Below are positions 34,057-43,367 of a stretch of 64,000 nucleotides of DNA, piece by piece. Numbering within the stretch: the stretch's first letter is position 1; each line of letters begins with the position of its first letter. Source of the DNA: Oidiodendron maius Zn (taxonomy: Eukaryota; Ascomycota; Leotiomycetes; Myxotrichaceae); NCBI GenBank assembly GCA_000827325.1, contig KN832887.1, positions 558,001 to 622,000 of the forward strand, read 5' to 3'. The notes beneath the pieces are model-generated. The model searched no databases. It was not told where the DNA came from and saw only the letters and a program-made list of their open reading frames with translations. The position numbers and the translations under genes were made by a program.

Positions 34057-34864
34057 CTGGGTTGACTGGTGGCAACTGGGGCATTTGGAACAAGGATTAT
34101 GGTCGAATTAAATATCAACTGAACCTCGTTAGGAGATGAAGAAGAGAGAAGAGTACCAAAGACAATTCGAAGTCACCCGGCAATTAAAATGGACGCAATG
34201 GTAGTCCTAAGCTCAGAGAGTGGAGGGTATAAACCAAAGTTATCATTGAATCTTCTACGGAACCATCCGTCAATAGTCCCAAAAATGGATCTGCCCCTAA
34301 ATGGAGAGTGAAGGCATAAAAAATTCGGGTCTAAGGATAAAGTCCAGATCGAATACAGTTTTGGGCGGTGGGGCATGGTTGGAAAATTGAAACTATGATC
34401 GTCAGGCTGAAAGTCGGAGAAAGAGGGAAAGAAGCAGCCAAGAACCCCTGCATACTATGTCTTGCCTGCCTGCATGGAGCTATGACCTTGTTGCACGCAA
34501 ATATGAGCACACGACGAACGCAATATTTCAATGCAGAGCCCTGCAAAAGTATATGCGGTTATAATGGTCTGCTGTTGTGTTCTAAACCATTCAGAGATAT
34601 TTGGAGCTTATTGCCGTCCGGAGAGTGAAAGGCCCTGGGTGCCTTTCGGGCACAGGTAGCCATCCAATACAGCATCTAATATCAACATCCCCACTGGAGT
34701 ATTGCCAGTAGTTTTAGCCGTCATCGCCGCTTTAGCACTATTCACTTCTTAATGCCGTCGCCCCTATTACTATTATCCCTCTCTTTCTCTCTGCGACAGA
34801 TATCGGTACCTGGTGTAAGGCAAACGCACGTTCGTCTTATACGCATTGACGACAAACAAGGCCT
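34057..34864. promoter_or_regulatory. Divergent promoter between ABCC and P-loop genes
   Basis: 808 bp between start codons of opposite genes, which allows shared control. I looked for the iron-repressor site ATCWGATAA and saw no exact copy. Short open frames here look like chance. Confidence 0.4.
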
Positions 34865-36073
34865 ATGTCTAAGTTCAATTCCAATTTGTCCGCCACAGTT
34901 GCAATGATACATATCGTATCTAATATTCGCAACCTCGATAAATTTTTGAAATGCTTTCCGTGGCTGGCCTCAGACCCTGCTGCTCCTGGATCAGACGTGG
35001 AAGTCAGTAATATCCTACGCCATTTAGCGACGCCGCAGTCAGTACGGGCAGGTCACTATGACCTCGTCGTAGCCAAAGTCACCAGCCCTGGGGCGACGGT
35101 GACAGAAGATCGCGAGGGTAATGAGAGACCATTGCTACTCGGTGAATGGCTAGTAGCTCCCCTGATTGGCCGGGAGTCCAATTTAGGACACAGCTCCATC
35201 TTGCCTGTGGAAGGCATCGCCATCGGATCCATCATTGACTATATCAGCATCGGCGGGGGGTTGGGCATTTCCCCCGATAACCCAGCCAGCAGGGGCGACC
35301 CGACGAAAGTCCAGGTCTTGGGTATTTTGCGTTACCACGATGGCCGGATTGCCCGATCACTCGACTTTGCCATCGATGTGATTACAAAGCCCGACAAGAA
35401 ACTGTGCCCGGTCATTGCCGTGATCGGATCCTGTTCTGGGGCGGGCAAAACCACCGCGTGCATAGATTTGCTACGGCAACTCCGCCGGCAGGTGCCTAAG
35501 ACGGCTGTTGCCAAACTCTCGGGAACCATGCAGAAAAAGGAGATTTTAGAACTCGCTATACACGCAGCACAAGGCATGGATATGGCCGATGTTGGCTTAC
35601 CTACTACGACCCCGCCGTCTCAGGAAAATGACGATCGAGCCTTCTTCGCCGTTAACCAGGTCCTAGTCGCCGCAGACCGTAATCTGAGAGCCTTGTCGGC
35701 GGACAATGATCTTATCATGGTCGAATTTGGGGGTGATATGCTCTCGGCAAGTGTCCCACGCCTCCTAGAAGACCCTACCCGGTTGAATATTACGGCTCTG
35801 ATCATGGTGGCTGAAACGCCCACTGCGGCGATAGGGATGGAAACGAAACTTTTCTGCATTTCAGAGCGCTACGAATCTATTCCTAGATATGTCGTCGGTC
35901 CAGCGACCAACTTGCAGGCGAATCGAAATCGGGTGCGACGGGAAACAAGTTGTTTAGGGTGTTATGACATATGGACGAAGCATTCTAAATTTGCCCCGGA
36001 GCGGCAGATTAAGTTAAGTAATGCCCATACGGAGGAACTCGGCGGGCAATTGCTGAAGCATTGTGGTTTCTAA
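34865..36073 (+). CDS. P-loop NTPase-fold protein of unknown function
   Basis: Single exon, 402 residues. The N-terminal part (about 1-175) is an unrecognised domain with DLVVAKVTSPGATVTEDREG and GIAIGSIIDYISIGGGLGIS. A clear P-loop follows: CPVIAVIGSCSGAGKTTACI (181-200), then AVAKLSGTMQ and a Walker-B-like DLIMVEFGGDML (about 280-291). This order resembles P-loop enzymes such as dethiobiotin-synthetase-like, MobB-like or DUF1611-like proteins, but I cannot decide among them. Between an ABCC exporter and an IucA/IucC-type synthetase it may supply or modify a building block, or act as an ATP-dependent ligase or kinase. That is inference. The gene looks whole. Confidence 0.75.
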   Translation: MSKFNSNLSATVAMIHIVSNIRNLDKFLKCFPWLASDPAAPGSDVEVSNILRHLATPQSVRAGHYDLVVAKVTSPGATVTEDREGNERPLLLGEWLVAPLIGRESNLGHSSILPVEGIAIGSIIDYISIGGGLGISPDNPASRGDPTKVQVLGILRYHDGRIARSLDFAIDVITKPDKKLCPVIAVIGSCSGAGKTTACIDLLRQLRRQVPKTAVAKLSGTMQKKEILELAIHAAQGMDMADVGLPTTTPPSQENDDRAFFAVNQVLVAADRNLRALSADNDLIMVEFGGDMLSASVPRLLEDPTRLNITALIMVAETPTAAIGMETKLFCISERYESIPRYVVGPATNLQANRNRVRRETSCLGCYDIWTKHSKFAPERQIKLSNAHTEELGGQLLKHCGF

Positions 36074-36664
36074 CAAGAGACTTGAAGAATGAAACAGTCT
36101 TATATCTTCTCTATTACTACTGCCCTTGATGTGTTTTCTGTGGTCATCGATATTCGGTGTTCCCTCTGTGCTGGAGGTTGGAGGCTAGCCAGGCGAGTTA
36201 CATTTATTGTCTGCTCGGCGAGATTTTAATTCTCGTAAAAATTAGAACTATCGTGCCAATTCTTCAGTTCGACCCGGGGATCGATCATCGTTTTGTTTCG
36301 CGTTGTGTTTTCTTGGTCTATCTTGTAAGGACCTTTGACATCTTGTTGACTGAGCTCGCGCTTGCACCCGGAAGTCAATAACAGAAGGCTAACTAACGGG
36401 ATCCAACATGAAGTACGATACGTCACTCAGATACGGAAAGTCATACATGACTATTAAAGGTAGTAAATATACTTCTCCCCTTCTGCCTAACGTCGTTCAC
36501 AATTATCTGGACGTAGAGAGACAAAGAGAGCCGTGTAGCATTGCTTGCTATAGCGAGGGGAAATTGATGATTCCTCACTGTTGAAATCCAAGAAGGAAGT
36601 ATTGTTTAACTTCCACTCAAATCTTGCCAAACATCCATTCTAGAGAGTGTGAAAGAGAAACTGC
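36074..36664. other. Intergenic between convergent genes
   Basis: 3' ends of the P-loop gene and the siderophore-type synthetase gene converge here. No gene seen. Confidence 0.4.
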
Positions 36665-38344
36665 TCACAAGTCCTTCAATTGACAATAATAGAATAAATT
36701 AGGTGAGATCTTGAAAGGAGTCGGAATCCCATTTTCAAACCCGAACAGCTGCATACTGAGAAACGACTTGGTAGGGAAAGTCGGGGTCTCCAGCCAGATC
36801 TTCCGAGCCACAGCATTGTCACGGGGAATGACTCTCTCCAGCTCCTCACGCGCGATTCTCCAGCCCGCCATTCCCATCTTGAAGGCCCGAATTATAGGTG
36901 CTACATCAGAGTGCAGTAGGATCAATTGGCGTTCATATAGTCTCTCGATTGTTTCGCAGCGGCCTGGTTCTAGTAATGGCTCGATTTGAAATGAGCTAGA
37001 TTTGGTGAAGGTGTCCAGATGAATCTTGTAGGTGCCCAGGTCTCGGACTACAATCCCACGGATCTCTCGGGTGACAGGGTGAATTCGTAATAGGAGATTC
37101 TGTTGATGGGCCTGCATCACAAATCCATGGCAAAATATAGATGGTAATAGCCCTCGAAAAACTTGTTGACAGTATTGACGCAAAATGACTTCAGCCTGTT
37201 CATGGTCCCAGATCGAGTCTACATGGTCCGCCAGTGCCGCACAGACAATCACCCGATCTCCCGTCCTCGCCTCGACTGACTCAATGCTCTCTCTGATGAT
37301 ACAGCCAAGGTGTTCGCTGCTCGAAGCCGCCGCCGCATGTTCATACAGAAATATCAACGAGCCCCCGAAGGCGTCAGCTGCTTTTTCAAATGTGCGTAGT
37401 AGTGGCTCGAGATTATACCCGACTGTCACATCGCTGGCTTTGATGGTCCGGATGACACTGGTGACTTTAATGTTGAGAGGGATCTTGATACAGAAATCTG
37501 ACCTGGGCGCAGACACCGATATCGTGCGTAGTGAGCTTTGTGGACGACCGAGGATGGTCTGAGGCAAGACGCGAATATTTGGAAACTTCTTTTGCACGAA
37601 AGGTAACTGGTATTCGTGCACGGGAAGGATGACATATTCTGCACCATCCCTCATGTTCCTAAGATCGTCCGTACTTCCATCAGAAACAACGAGCTGGTTG
37701 ATCCATCGCTCATACTCTCCAACCACTTTTATCTCTCCCTTTGAAATGGCAACAAAATGCAACTTGGCCAATTTAAAATCATCCACGAGGGGATACCGAC
37801 ACTTATGCCACGGATGAGTGCTAATTCCTTCCACGATACTCTGCTCCCACTCGATGGCAGGAGACTCAAATCTTGGAGGTACAGATTTGTAGGCTCTCTC
37901 CTGATTCTCGACTGTGTTTTCCAATTCTATGCACTGTTTCTCCACGTCGATATTTGCCCATTTACCAAATATGCGCAGAAGGGCCGTGCCGTCATTTACC
38001 TTCACTTTTGCATCCTTGTCGCATTTACTATCATTGTTGCTGTACCAGAAGACATCGGCAGAGATTTCCGTGGGATCTAGAGTATCCGGGAATAAGGCTG
38101 GTTTGTAGAGATGGACTATGACTATTTCGTGAGATTGGGACTGAGAACTAGATCTATATCTGGGATGGGCAGTAATCGTAAATGTACTATTGTCGGTCTG
38201 AGCAGCATCAACTAGTTTTTCATTGATTAAGCATGCTGCAACTCGAGAGAGGGAGGCCAGCTCGGCGCGTTTCCTGTCAGCTGTTTTGATCATGTTCATA
38301 GTGTTGTGGTGATTTATTATGCAGAGAGAGGGAGGTAGAAGCAT
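36665..38344 (-). CDS. IucA/IucC-family NIS (siderophore-type) synthetase
   Basis: Single exon, 559 residues from the ATG at 38344 (38299 is also possible). The family motifs are clear: EQSIVEGISTHPWHKCRYPL (about 167-186; the ATP-binding S/T-HPxHKxR signature), YVILPVHEYQLPFV, the KIPLNIKVTSVIRT strand (about 287-300) and AHQQNLLLRI with VVRDLG (about 412-437), which bind nucleotide and metal. NRPS-independent siderophore synthetases activate a carboxylate such as citrate as an acyl-adenylate and couple it to an amine, alcohol or hydroxylamine. They are best known in bacteria and in rhizoferrin-producing Mucoromycota and are less studied in ascomycetes. Its closeness to an exporter and a P-loop protein suggests a small gene cluster. 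Catalytic residues look intact. Confidence 0.88.
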   Translation of the reverse strand: MLLPPSLCIINHHNTMNMIKTADRKRAELASLSRVAACLINEKLVDAAQTDNSTFTITAHPRYRSSSQSQSHEIVIVHLYKPALFPDTLDPTEISADVFWYSNNDSKCDKDAKVKVNDGTALLRIFGKWANIDVEKQCIELENTVENQERAYKSVPPRFESPAIEWEQSIVEGISTHPWHKCRYPLVDDFKLAKLHFVAISKGEIKVVGEYERWINQLVVSDGSTDDLRNMRDGAEYVILPVHEYQLPFVQKKFPNIRVLPQTILGRPQSSLRTISVSAPRSDFCIKIPLNIKVTSVIRTIKASDVTVGYNLEPLLRTFEKAADAFGGSLIFLYEHAAAASSSEHLGCIIRESIESVEARTGDRVIVCAALADHVDSIWDHEQAEVILRQYCQQVFRGLLPSIFCHGFVMQAHQQNLLLRIHPVTREIRGIVVRDLGTYKIHLDTFTKSSSFQIEPLLEPGRCETIERLYERQLILLHSDVAPIIRAFKMGMAGWRIAREELERVIPRDNAVARKIWLETPTFPTKSFLSMQLFGFENGIPTPFKISPNLFYYCQLKDL

Positions 38345-39010
38345 AGATTTATGTGACTTGAGTGTCCAATGCACTGGGGCTCTCTGTTGCCGTAAACAAT
38401 TCTAAATAGTTGGTTTGTGACCCTCAGGTGGAAGTTCCGAGAAACAATCCACTCAATTCTTTCGGTCTAAATTTTGAATAGTGTAACAAATGGCTAAGAT
38501 CGTCATTGAATAAAGCGAAGAGCCCATTTTTGAACGCTGATCAACACTCTACCCCTGTCCACTCACATGCATGATGCAGATACATACCGAACTGGCTGAA
38601 AAATATGACATGTTCAGCTCCCAGAACAGCGGTATGGTTCAGATGTAGCCGGTATACTATTAATATGCAAATAAAACACGGAGACCTCCCTATTGTTTTT
38701 ACGATTCATGACACGGACGTCCGAATGCCGATTTGATAGCCGAACGACTTTATATCCAATTTATAGCAGCGACGTACAAAACTCAAGGGAATTCTAGTCC
38801 CCTGTCTGATTCTCTGACCACATACTAGAAACGGTTGCCATGCTGGCAGTAGTGTGACTGACGGCGTACTTCAGGAAAGGAAAGGAATTGTACCTCCCAA
38901 TTGAATGGTACCTCCCCAGCATTCTTGATCTCATTCACATTATCAGCGTCTCGACCACAAGAATAGCTCGATTTAACTATGGCGACTTTCTTGGTGTTCC
39001 GATCTTTTGT

Positions 39011-39033
39011 GCCAAGGTGCAAGGCACCTTGGC
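39011..39033. repeat. Perfect hairpin, 10-bp stem
   Basis: GCCAAGGTGC, a 3-base loop AAG, then GCACCTTGGC. It lies in non-coding DNA far from any gene seen. Confidence 0.7.
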
Positions 39034-39745
39034 AAACAATTTTGTGTCATTTCTCTTATTCCCTTACCTACCCATTCCCTCATTATCAGACTTCTTTACC
39101 AACCCGGTGATAGAATGTACTCAGGTATCCTCGCCGCCCTTGCAAGAGATTTGTCTAATTATTGGAAAGGAACTGTTTGTTCGCGATTCTTTTGGCCCTT
39201 GAATCTCTCGAATTATCCTCCTTCTTTGCATATGTTTAGAGTCATCGTGTCGCTGGGTAACCTTTCAGGGAAGAAGCCATACAACTTGAGGTCACCTAGT
39301 TAGGTGACTTGAAAATGTTTTTTTTAACCAGTTAGAATAGAATCCCGCATGGCGATTATACCGCAGGTAAATCTTTTGCGATGGGCAGTCGCATCCGTCA
39401 TTACTTCAACACCAACACGTTCTCTTCACCTCTCCTACACGCGTAAATATCAAACTTGAGTTACGAAATGACTGCGCAACTTTGCAAGATTGTAGCCCGT
39501 CTTATGATCTCACATGATATCATTTTCGGAACGGCCAAACAGGTCAACGTTTGAGATTAAGCATTAAGCATTCTTTTATCCCCAATGGAAGCCAATGGGT
39601 TGGAGGGTATAGGGACGATTGTGAGCATCAAGAGCACACAAGCTCAGTTATGTGGCTTCCGGTGCTTGCTGTCAGACTTTATATTGTTCTTATTCTTTTC
39701 TGTTTCAAGTCTTCTCCAATGTGCATTCGAATCTTAGCTTGCTAC

Positions 39746-39824
39746 GAGGAGAAGGGGCTTCGAAGAGCTCACTAGGAACTTTTTTAGACTAAAACCTAGG
39801 TCTAAGTTAATCCGGTCTGTTATT
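39746..39824. repeat. Dispersed repeat, copy 2
   Basis: Matches the two blocks found at 26181-26245 in the same order (39746-39764 and 39804-39824). See that entry. Confidence 0.4.
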
Positions 39825-40314
39825 CCATCCGATTTTTTGCACCTGTTCCACAATTAAGTGGATTCTGGCGCTATTGGTTGTATCTCACGAAAGCCGTGTC
39901 AGCTGGCGATTTATTTAAGTGAAAATCATTGATCCACCGTTTGAATTGCTTGTGATAGTCAATTTGCTGCTTTTCACGCTACGTAGCGACCGTCCCTCGG
40001 TCATGCAGGAACCTGTGCCGAGCCTCAAACAGCTCGTACTACGCTCTCACAGCACCGACAGATAGCTAATTTTGAAATATTTGTTGACTCTGCAAAATTT
40101 ACCTCTCATCTACTTCAAACGGCTAGAAGAGACTTCAAACTACTAATCACGGTAAACAATGTTCAGTTTTAAGTTGGGAGATTCATTGCTCATATCAATG
40201 CCATCATAACTCATATCACAAAAGTCAACCAACGCTAAGAAAAGCGGCTGAAAAGCAGCAAAAGAAATAAAAGAAATAATAATGAAGAAGTCATAACAGC
40301 AATAACTAGCCTGA

Positions 40315-41038
40315 TTAATGTAGAAGCCCGCGATGCTTTCTCCTTAGATGTCTGCTTAAGTGATCTTTCCTCTTGAATCCCTCTTTCGCATATTTACACT
40401 CCACAACTGGACAGGGATACCGATCCTTTGACAGATATGACTGAGGAATTTCATCGTTAGTGTGACGGACATTTACATGTCGCTTCATGTCTCGGTTCTT
40501 GGCTGTGCGATGATCACATATCGGACAAGAAATGGGCTTGTCGTGCAGCTGCATGTGTCGGCTATAAAGCTGTCAGAGTTGTAGGTAGACAAACAGTCAG
40601 TAGTTGGCGAGAGGAAGACCTCGCTTACTTTAGCTTATGCCTTTTGTCGAAGCTTTGGGCGCAGACACTGCAAGGGTAGGGCCTGCTCGGAGATGGACTG
40701 CTAAGACTTTCAGTAGCAGGTGGAATAGGAGAAGCTGTGGGGGTTTGAGAGATGTCAGAGGAAGATGATGGGCCAACAGTAGACTGATCTGTCCATGCCG
40801 GATAGAATTCTGGTAATGGATATGTGAAACTCGGGGCAGTAACTAAGTCTGGATCTATCTCACTTGCCCAGGCTTCAAATGGTTGCAGAGCAGGATCATA
40901 AAAATCCCCAAAATCCCATGAACCCAATATCTCCTCAAAATTAAGTGTTGTATTCGGGTCAAGGTAGTTTGTAATTTTTTTTCTTGTGAGTTCTGTAATT
41001 TCTGCCGTATTTGGCGTGATATAATAGCCACGCTCCAT
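40315..41038 (-). CDS. C2H2 zinc-finger protein
   Basis: Two exons, 41038-40629 and 40561-40315, joined by a 67-bp intron (GTAAGC...TTTATAG) that splits an Asn codon inside the first finger; 218 residues. The N-terminal half is acidic with a Ser/Pro/Thr-rich stretch (DQSTVGPSSSSDISQTPTAS). Fingers: CSVCAQSFDKRHKLNRHMQL-H; CPICDHRTAKNRDMKRHVNV-RH; CPVVECKYAKEGFKRKDHLS followed by RHLRRKH. Three fingers near the C-terminus and an acidic N-terminus suggest a DNA-binding transcription factor. It lies 2 kb from the siderophore-type synthetase gene and could regulate it, but nothing in the sequence proves this. Confidence 0.85.
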
Positions 41039-42123
41039 AGCGGGGTTTGATTTGCAAGGTGATGTAAGCGGATGCGAGGTGTTGATGGGAGTAACTTAGC
41101 CCGAAAGCGGCGTTTGGTGGGATAATATATGTGCGCTAAGTTCAGCAGTTTCAGGACCTCCGTGCTGAGGTCCAAGGAATGAATGCTCGCAAAGCTATAA
41201 GGGGTATCGGAAATATCGTGAATCATTGAAGTACCGCCAAAAGGACAACTCCGTCAAGAATGACTCCCGTGAACCACGTTAACGCCAATTATCAGTAGAA
41301 CTTCAAGAGCCGTGAGAATTTGTAAAAGTATTCATGTCGAATAATCTGAAGTGTAACCCATAGGAAATATCAATCGTAGAAAGAGAGCCAAGGAAAACCG
41401 AATAAGAAATGAATAATTTTCTTCTCGTCGGGTTTCCGTAGGTTTATTTCTATGTGTTGTGGATTTTTATCATTTTTTTTTGTTTTGAGGGTTGTATGTC
41501 GTGATGGAAAGGGAAGCCTCTGGGGTAAGTATACTCCGAAATATGAATGAATGTAGGTATTTTAAGACCAAATAACAATCCTTCGCAGCGAATAATACTC
41601 GGCATGGACGATAACTGCCACATTCACAGCATTTATGCTTCTAATGAGAACAATGTGGAGGATTCTCATTGTTGCAGATGGGTGCTGTGGGATCATCCAT
41701 TTGGAGCGATGATGAGTACTTGCAAAGGCATCGTAGGGGAACAGGCTAGAGTAATTGAAGAATGATATGACAGGATAAAGCTCTTTCGAGCCTGGGAACA
41801 GCCCTACAATTAATATCCAACGTGATGGGAGGCCTCCAAGCACTCACACAGCCGAGTTCATGCAAGGGTGCCCAACAAGGCAAAGAAGGCAAGCACTTAA
41901 GCGAGGAGGCCCTCCAGATATCCCGAGGACAAATACAATCCCATGTATTTGTCGACCTTAGGCGGAGCCTCGTGGAGGGAGGACGTGATTTAAAAAGACA
42001 CAGGACATATATTGTGCAAGAGGGCCGCGTTCTATTCTAGAACACATTGCAGGTCGCGGAAGGGACCTTTTCCCCTTTCTTCTGTTGATGGAGCGTCCTT
42101 TGGCCAATGGTAACTGCTATCGT

Positions 42124-42255
42124 TCACGTGATTTTAAATATTTCCGCCTAGTAATTGCTTCATTATCTCTGGGGTTTGCGGGAATTTTTTTAAGGCACGA
42201 AAGTTATTTAAGCACCGGGTCATCTAAAAGCACGAAGACTTCGTGCGAGCTAGAA
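42124..42255 (+). repeat. Degenerate repeat, copy A
   Basis: Begins TCACGTGATTTTAAAT and ends near CTTCGTGCGAGCTAGAA. Similar in order to copy B (42534-42680): TCACGCGATTCTAAAT, ...CTAGTAAT..., ...GGCTTCGTGCGAGCCGGAA. It contains a 17-base palindrome GCACGAAGACTTCGTGC at 42230-42246. Confidence 0.4.
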
Positions 42256-42533
42256 TGCCTTCGTACTCTTAGATTGCTAAGAGAAGAAGGGGATTCAAAA
42301 GGCTAACCGAAAATAAATTTTGAGGCTGATACCATGGAAGACTTTGCACTGCAATTTTAGCGTGCAACGGAGAGAGAAGTCAGCCACTTGTCGTGCACAT
42401 ATTTGCTCAGCTAATGCTGCGTCTGTGTTACAACTGGAAGCCGTGCACTGGATTAAACGACCTTCCAAAACTCCAGCTGAAATTGGATGTCACGGTCTAT
42501 TCTATCAAGTAGGCAAAGTGAATTGTCTGGTTG

Positions 42534-42680
42534 ATCACGCGATTCTAAATTCTTTCGACTAGTAATCATTGCGATGTTTTGTGGAACTTTTTAAATTTTT
42601 AGTTTATTTACAGCGACAGCTGTATAATCACTAAGCCTTTTATTAGGAGAGCTCGAAGGCTTCGTGCGAGCCGGAAGCTA
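42534..42680 (+). repeat. Degenerate repeat, copy B
   Basis: Partner of 42124-42255, same orientation, about 410 bp away. Probably two old copies of one mobile or tandem unit. Confidence 0.4.
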
Positions 42681-43367
42681 GCACTCTTGTATAAATACAG
42701 CACGGCTAGCCCTGGCACGCTACTAACCGACCAATCATGGCCGATCCCTTCTGTGACCAGTCCCGGTTCAGAATGACAACCAAGACTCTCAATTCGCAAT
42801 ATTATTCTTGATTATACCATCTATAGTATAAACTTTATTGTCTAAATGAATGTTTTCAGTTAAGCGCCACGGGACATTTACTCTATAGTAGCGCCCGATA
42901 GCCCTCCTCCATTACATCCCGTTATTGAATCGATCGCAAGCCACTTCTTCTCTAGCAGGCTAAGAGTACGAAGTAATTTGAGTCGTACATTAGCTTCGTG
43001 TCTTCTTATTCTTCTTCTTCATCTCTCTTTGTCTTAGTATTTTCGTATACAGCCCTACTCACCTGCGACTCTAACACCGAGTCCACGTAAGCGAGGTTGT
43101 CACAGCTGTGGTCTATTTAGAACGTTAACTTTAACGGCTAAGTTCAATGTGAGCTAATAGGTTCCTTGCATTCATAGATAGAAGACTAGCTAAAACAGTT
43201 ATTAATTGTAATGGTTGTCTCCGGGAAAGGCTTAGAAACAATCTTTCCAGGTAAAACCCCAAAGAATAGAATCAACTCTCTAACCTCGTCGTTACTAAGC
43301 ACTCTCTCAAATATTCATATCACGAGACAGGACTTAAATTCTCCACGACTCTAGTCTAGATGTATGA

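Larger units (their letters stand above)
38345..40314. other. Long intergenic stretch, no gene seen
   Basis: About 2 kb. Holds the promoter of the synthetase gene (a CCAAT box at 38365-38369), a perfect 10-bp hairpin at 39011-39033, and copy 2 of a dispersed repeat at 39746-39824. Open frames around 38.9-39.3 kb and 39.55-39.78 kb have no recognisable domain. Confidence 0.4.
41039..43367. other. Long intergenic stretch with degenerate duplicated segment
   Basis: About 2.3 kb without a credible gene. It contains two related segments (42124-42255 and 42534-42680) and AT-rich DNA. Confidence 0.45.

Noticed and set aside
34057-34864. Iron-responsive GATA site (ATCWGATAA) in the divergent promoter
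   Set aside because: Only partial GATAA-like matches are visible, so I do not call a site.
38888-39303. Two overlapping frames of about 100 residues
   Set aside because: They overlap each other, lack any domain and contain the hairpin; likely chance.
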